NCBI GenBank assembly: GCA_024691045.1 | Contig: JAILOC010000070.1 | Location: 1-7,489, forward strand | Reading direction: 5' to 3' | DNA: 7,489 nucleotides | Source of the DNA: Lachnospiraceae bacterium | GTDB lineage: Bacteria > Bacillota_A > Clostridia > Lachnospirales > Lachnospiraceae | Part shown: piece by piece, positions 6,320 through 7,489 of the stretch | Layout: the number at the start of each line of letters is the position of its first letter | Numbering within the stretch: position 1 is the first letter of the stretch | Made by a program: the position numbers and the translations under genes | Notes under the pieces: model-generated | Told to the model about the DNA's origin: nothing | Seen by the model: the letters and a program-made list of their open reading frames with translations, nothing else | Databases searched by the model: none

Positions 6320-7219
6320 TTATACTCCACCGGGGAACTTTAAATCAATGACTACAAGATCACCGGGGTTAAACACTCTTAAAGGGAGCGTATGCGTCCC
6401 GAGCCCTCTGGAGATCACTATGGACCTGCCGCCCCGATCAAATCTTCCGGAATCGTATTTAGGGAAAAACCTGAGCCTTGGTGAAAAGACGCCCCTCATC
6501 ACATGTGCTCCGGCTTTTCTCGCCTTTTTGGACACAGGAACGGGAATACGCATAAGTCCGCCGTGCAGATGCCCGGAAAGCGTCAGATCGGCCCCGTATG
6601 CGGCGTAGGTTTCGAAATAAACCGGATTATGCGCAAGCATTATATTGAAAAGATCAGGATCCGGGTCTCCTGCCGTTTCGCGGATATATGAAGGATCCAT
6701 CTCGACTCTGGCATTTCTCTTGTAATATTTCCTTTCCGCTGAAAAAGAAATAATGTTTACGCCCGTTCCATCAGGCTTAAAACAGCCGTTTTCCGTTATC
6801 GAAAGGCCGAATTCCGAAAGCGCCTGCGTATAGTGCTTCCAGGCATCACCGTAGGTTTCGGGATAAAGCTTAAGCCTGAGTTCATGGTTTCCGAATGCAT
6901 ATACAACCGGATATTCTCTGCAGAGATTTCGGAGGAAGTCAATAACCTTGTCGTTTTTCGTACCGGGCTGCGCATTTATCATATCACCGCCGCAGAGGAC
7001 CAGATCGGGCTTTATCTCCTTTATCTTCTCAAGAAGGAATTTTCCGCCCGGCCCGTACATCTTGCAATGAAGATCCGATAAAAAGACAACCTTAAGAGAC
7101 TTTCTGATCCTTTTGTCCGTATACGCGTATTCTGATACGGTAAAACGGTTGGTATCGAAAGTGCAGACCCAGATGCCGAGGACAATTATCACAATCATTA
7201 TCCAGATAAGGATATCCAA
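6320..7219 (-). CDS. Membrane-anchored metallophosphoesterase (YkuE/YaeI-like), TTG start
   Basis: This 299-residue calcineurin-like phosphoesterase has one N-terminal membrane segment (about 3-19, ILIWIMIVIIVLGIWVC). The two-metal site is complete: SDLH (48-51; D49, H51), GGDM (77-80; D79), GNHE (110-113; N111, H112), AHNP (196-199; H197) and SGHLHGG (215-221; H217, H219). The closest families I know are YkuE of Bacillus and YaeI of E. coli, whose relatives cleave phosphodiester or pyrophosphate bonds in lipid-type substrates; the substrate here is unknown. The start is TTG at 7219, chosen because GGAGG (7231-7227) stands 7 bases before it and no ATG is as well placed. Membrane orientation is not settled by sequence: there are few charges before the membrane segment. 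The gene begins only 15 bases beyond the rpsU terminator, so it seems to rely on read-through, and it runs into scpA with a 12-base gap. Confidence 0.92.
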   Translation of the reverse strand: MDILIWIMIVIIVLGIWVCTFDTNRFTVSEYAYTDKRIRKSLKVVFLSDLHCKMYGPGGKFLLEKIKEIKPDLVLCGGDMINAQPGTKNDKVIDFLRNLCREYPVVYAFGNHELRLKLYPETYGDAWKHYTQALSEFGLSITENGCFKPDGTGVNIISFSAERKYYKRNARVEMDPSYIRETAGDPDPDLFNIMLAHNPVYFETYAAYGADLTLSGHLHGGLMRIPVPVSKKARKAGAHVMRGVFSPRLRFFPKYDSGRFDRGGRSIVISRGLGTHTLPLRVFNPGDLVVIDLKFPGGV

Positions 7220-7226
7220 TTCTTAT

Positions 7227-7231
7227 CCTCC
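7227..7231 (-). promoter_or_regulatory. Ribosome binding site fixing the TTG start of the phosphoesterase
   Basis: GGAGG on the minus strand lies 7 bases before TTG at 7219. It sits at the loop and closing stem of a small inverted repeat, TTATC (7236-7232) and GATAA (7227-7223), directly after the T-run of the rpsU terminator. Confidence 0.75.
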
Positions 7232-7234
7232 GAT

Positions 7235-7267
7235 AAAAAACAAGGCCCCCGAATGGTTAGGGGGCCT
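7235..7267 (-). terminator. Intrinsic terminator after rpsU
   Basis: On the minus strand AGGCCCCC (7267-7260) pairs perfectly with GGGGGCCT (7250-7243) around a nine-base loop, followed by TG and six T (to 7235). The stem is very GC-rich and starts 8 bases after the rpsU stop, so it should strongly limit transcription into the phosphoesterase and scpAB. Confidence 0.92.
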
Positions 7268-7275
7268 GTCGTGAC

Positions 7276-7452
7276 TTAGTTATACTTGCGCTTTCTGGCA
7301 GCTTCGGACTTCTTCTTACGCTTTACACTGGGCTTCTCATAGTGCTCACGCTTACGGATCTCCTGCTGGATGCCTGCCTTTGCGCAGCTTCTCTTGAAGC
7401 GGCGAAGAGCGCTGTCAAGTGATTCGTTCTCTTTTACCTGTACTGATGACAT
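7276..7452 (-). CDS. rpsU: 30S ribosomal protein S21
   Basis: This small gene encodes 58 residues beginning [20 protein letters not shown] and ending in a very basic tail ([15 protein letters not shown]). S21 is a small-subunit ribosomal protein. The N-terminal [16 protein letters not shown], the central REHYEKPS (35-42) and the Lys/Arg-rich C-terminus are diagnostic, and the length is normal for Firmicutes (57-58). The ATG at 7452 is preceded by GGGAGGT at 8 bases spacing, a strong ribosome site. No promoter is visible in the 37 bases upstream (7453-7489) before the window ends, so its transcription start is unknown. A strong terminator follows its stop codon. Confidence 0.98.
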   Translation of the reverse strand: MSSVQVKENESLDSALRRFKRSCAKAGIQQEIRKREHYEKPSVKRKKKSEAARKRKYN

Positions 7453-7489
7453 TTTCTCTTACCTCCCTTCAGTCCCTTTGTACTGCAGG

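Noticed and set aside
5717..6343. A 208-codon plus-strand open frame opposite scpA
   Set aside because: It is antisense to a diagnostic ScpA sequence and its translation resembles no protein family I know.
7279..7284. TATAAC at the end of rpsU as a -10 element for the phosphoesterase operon
   Set aside because: The hexamer 17 bases upstream is a poor -35 match, and transcripts from it would still meet the rpsU terminator. The bases are also explained as Tyr-Asn codons.
1..7489. CRISPR arrays, insertion sequences, tRNA or rRNA genes, phage or defence genes
   Set aside because: Looked for on both strands. There are no spaced direct repeats, transposase-like frames, terminal inverted repeats or RNA gene signatures. 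Coding density leaves no gap larger than 155 bases.

Overview
The window is a densely packed stretch of minus-strand genes from an anaerobic Firmicute, most likely a member of Clostridia of the Lachnospiraceae type. This assignment is inferred from the small S21 protein, from strong GGAGG-type ribosome binding sites before most genes, and from the five-gene sodium-pump decarboxylase set. It is not based on a database search. Every supported gene reads right to left. The plus-strand open frames are shadows of these genes.

Read in the direction of transcription, the right edge opens with rpsU (ribosomal protein S21, 7276-7452), followed by a strong intrinsic terminator (7235-7267). Directly against that terminator begins a membrane-anchored metallophosphoesterase with a TTG start (6320-7219). 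Next come scpA (5486-6307) and scpB (4917-5486), the two non-SMC subunits of the chromosome-condensing SMC complex, which overlap by one base. A second strong terminator (4878-4909) closes this block.

A 155-base gap (4762-4916) holds that terminator, a candidate extended -10 promoter and a leader of about 80 bases with a marked hairpin. It leads into a second operon: an acyl-CoA-type carboxyltransferase (3364-4761), an OadG-like lipoprotein/membrane subunit (2567-3349), a biotin carrier protein (2180-2548), the OadB/MmdB/GcdB-type sodium-translocating beta subunit (1009-2160) and an OadA/5S-type keto-acid carboxyltransferase (1-987). The last gene is cut by the left edge of the window.

The inferred logic of the second operon is as follows. 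The biotin carrier shuttles a carboxyl group between carboxyltransferases and the membrane beta subunit, where decarboxylation of carboxybiotin is coupled to Na+ export. The unusual point is that one carrier and one pump are encoded with two different carboxyltransferases, one of the acyl-CoA type and one of the pyruvate/oxaloacetate type. This combines the parts list of a transcarboxylase with that of a sodium-pump decarboxylase. No biotin carboxylase gene is present in the window. There are no rRNA or tRNA genes, mobile elements or CRISPR arrays.
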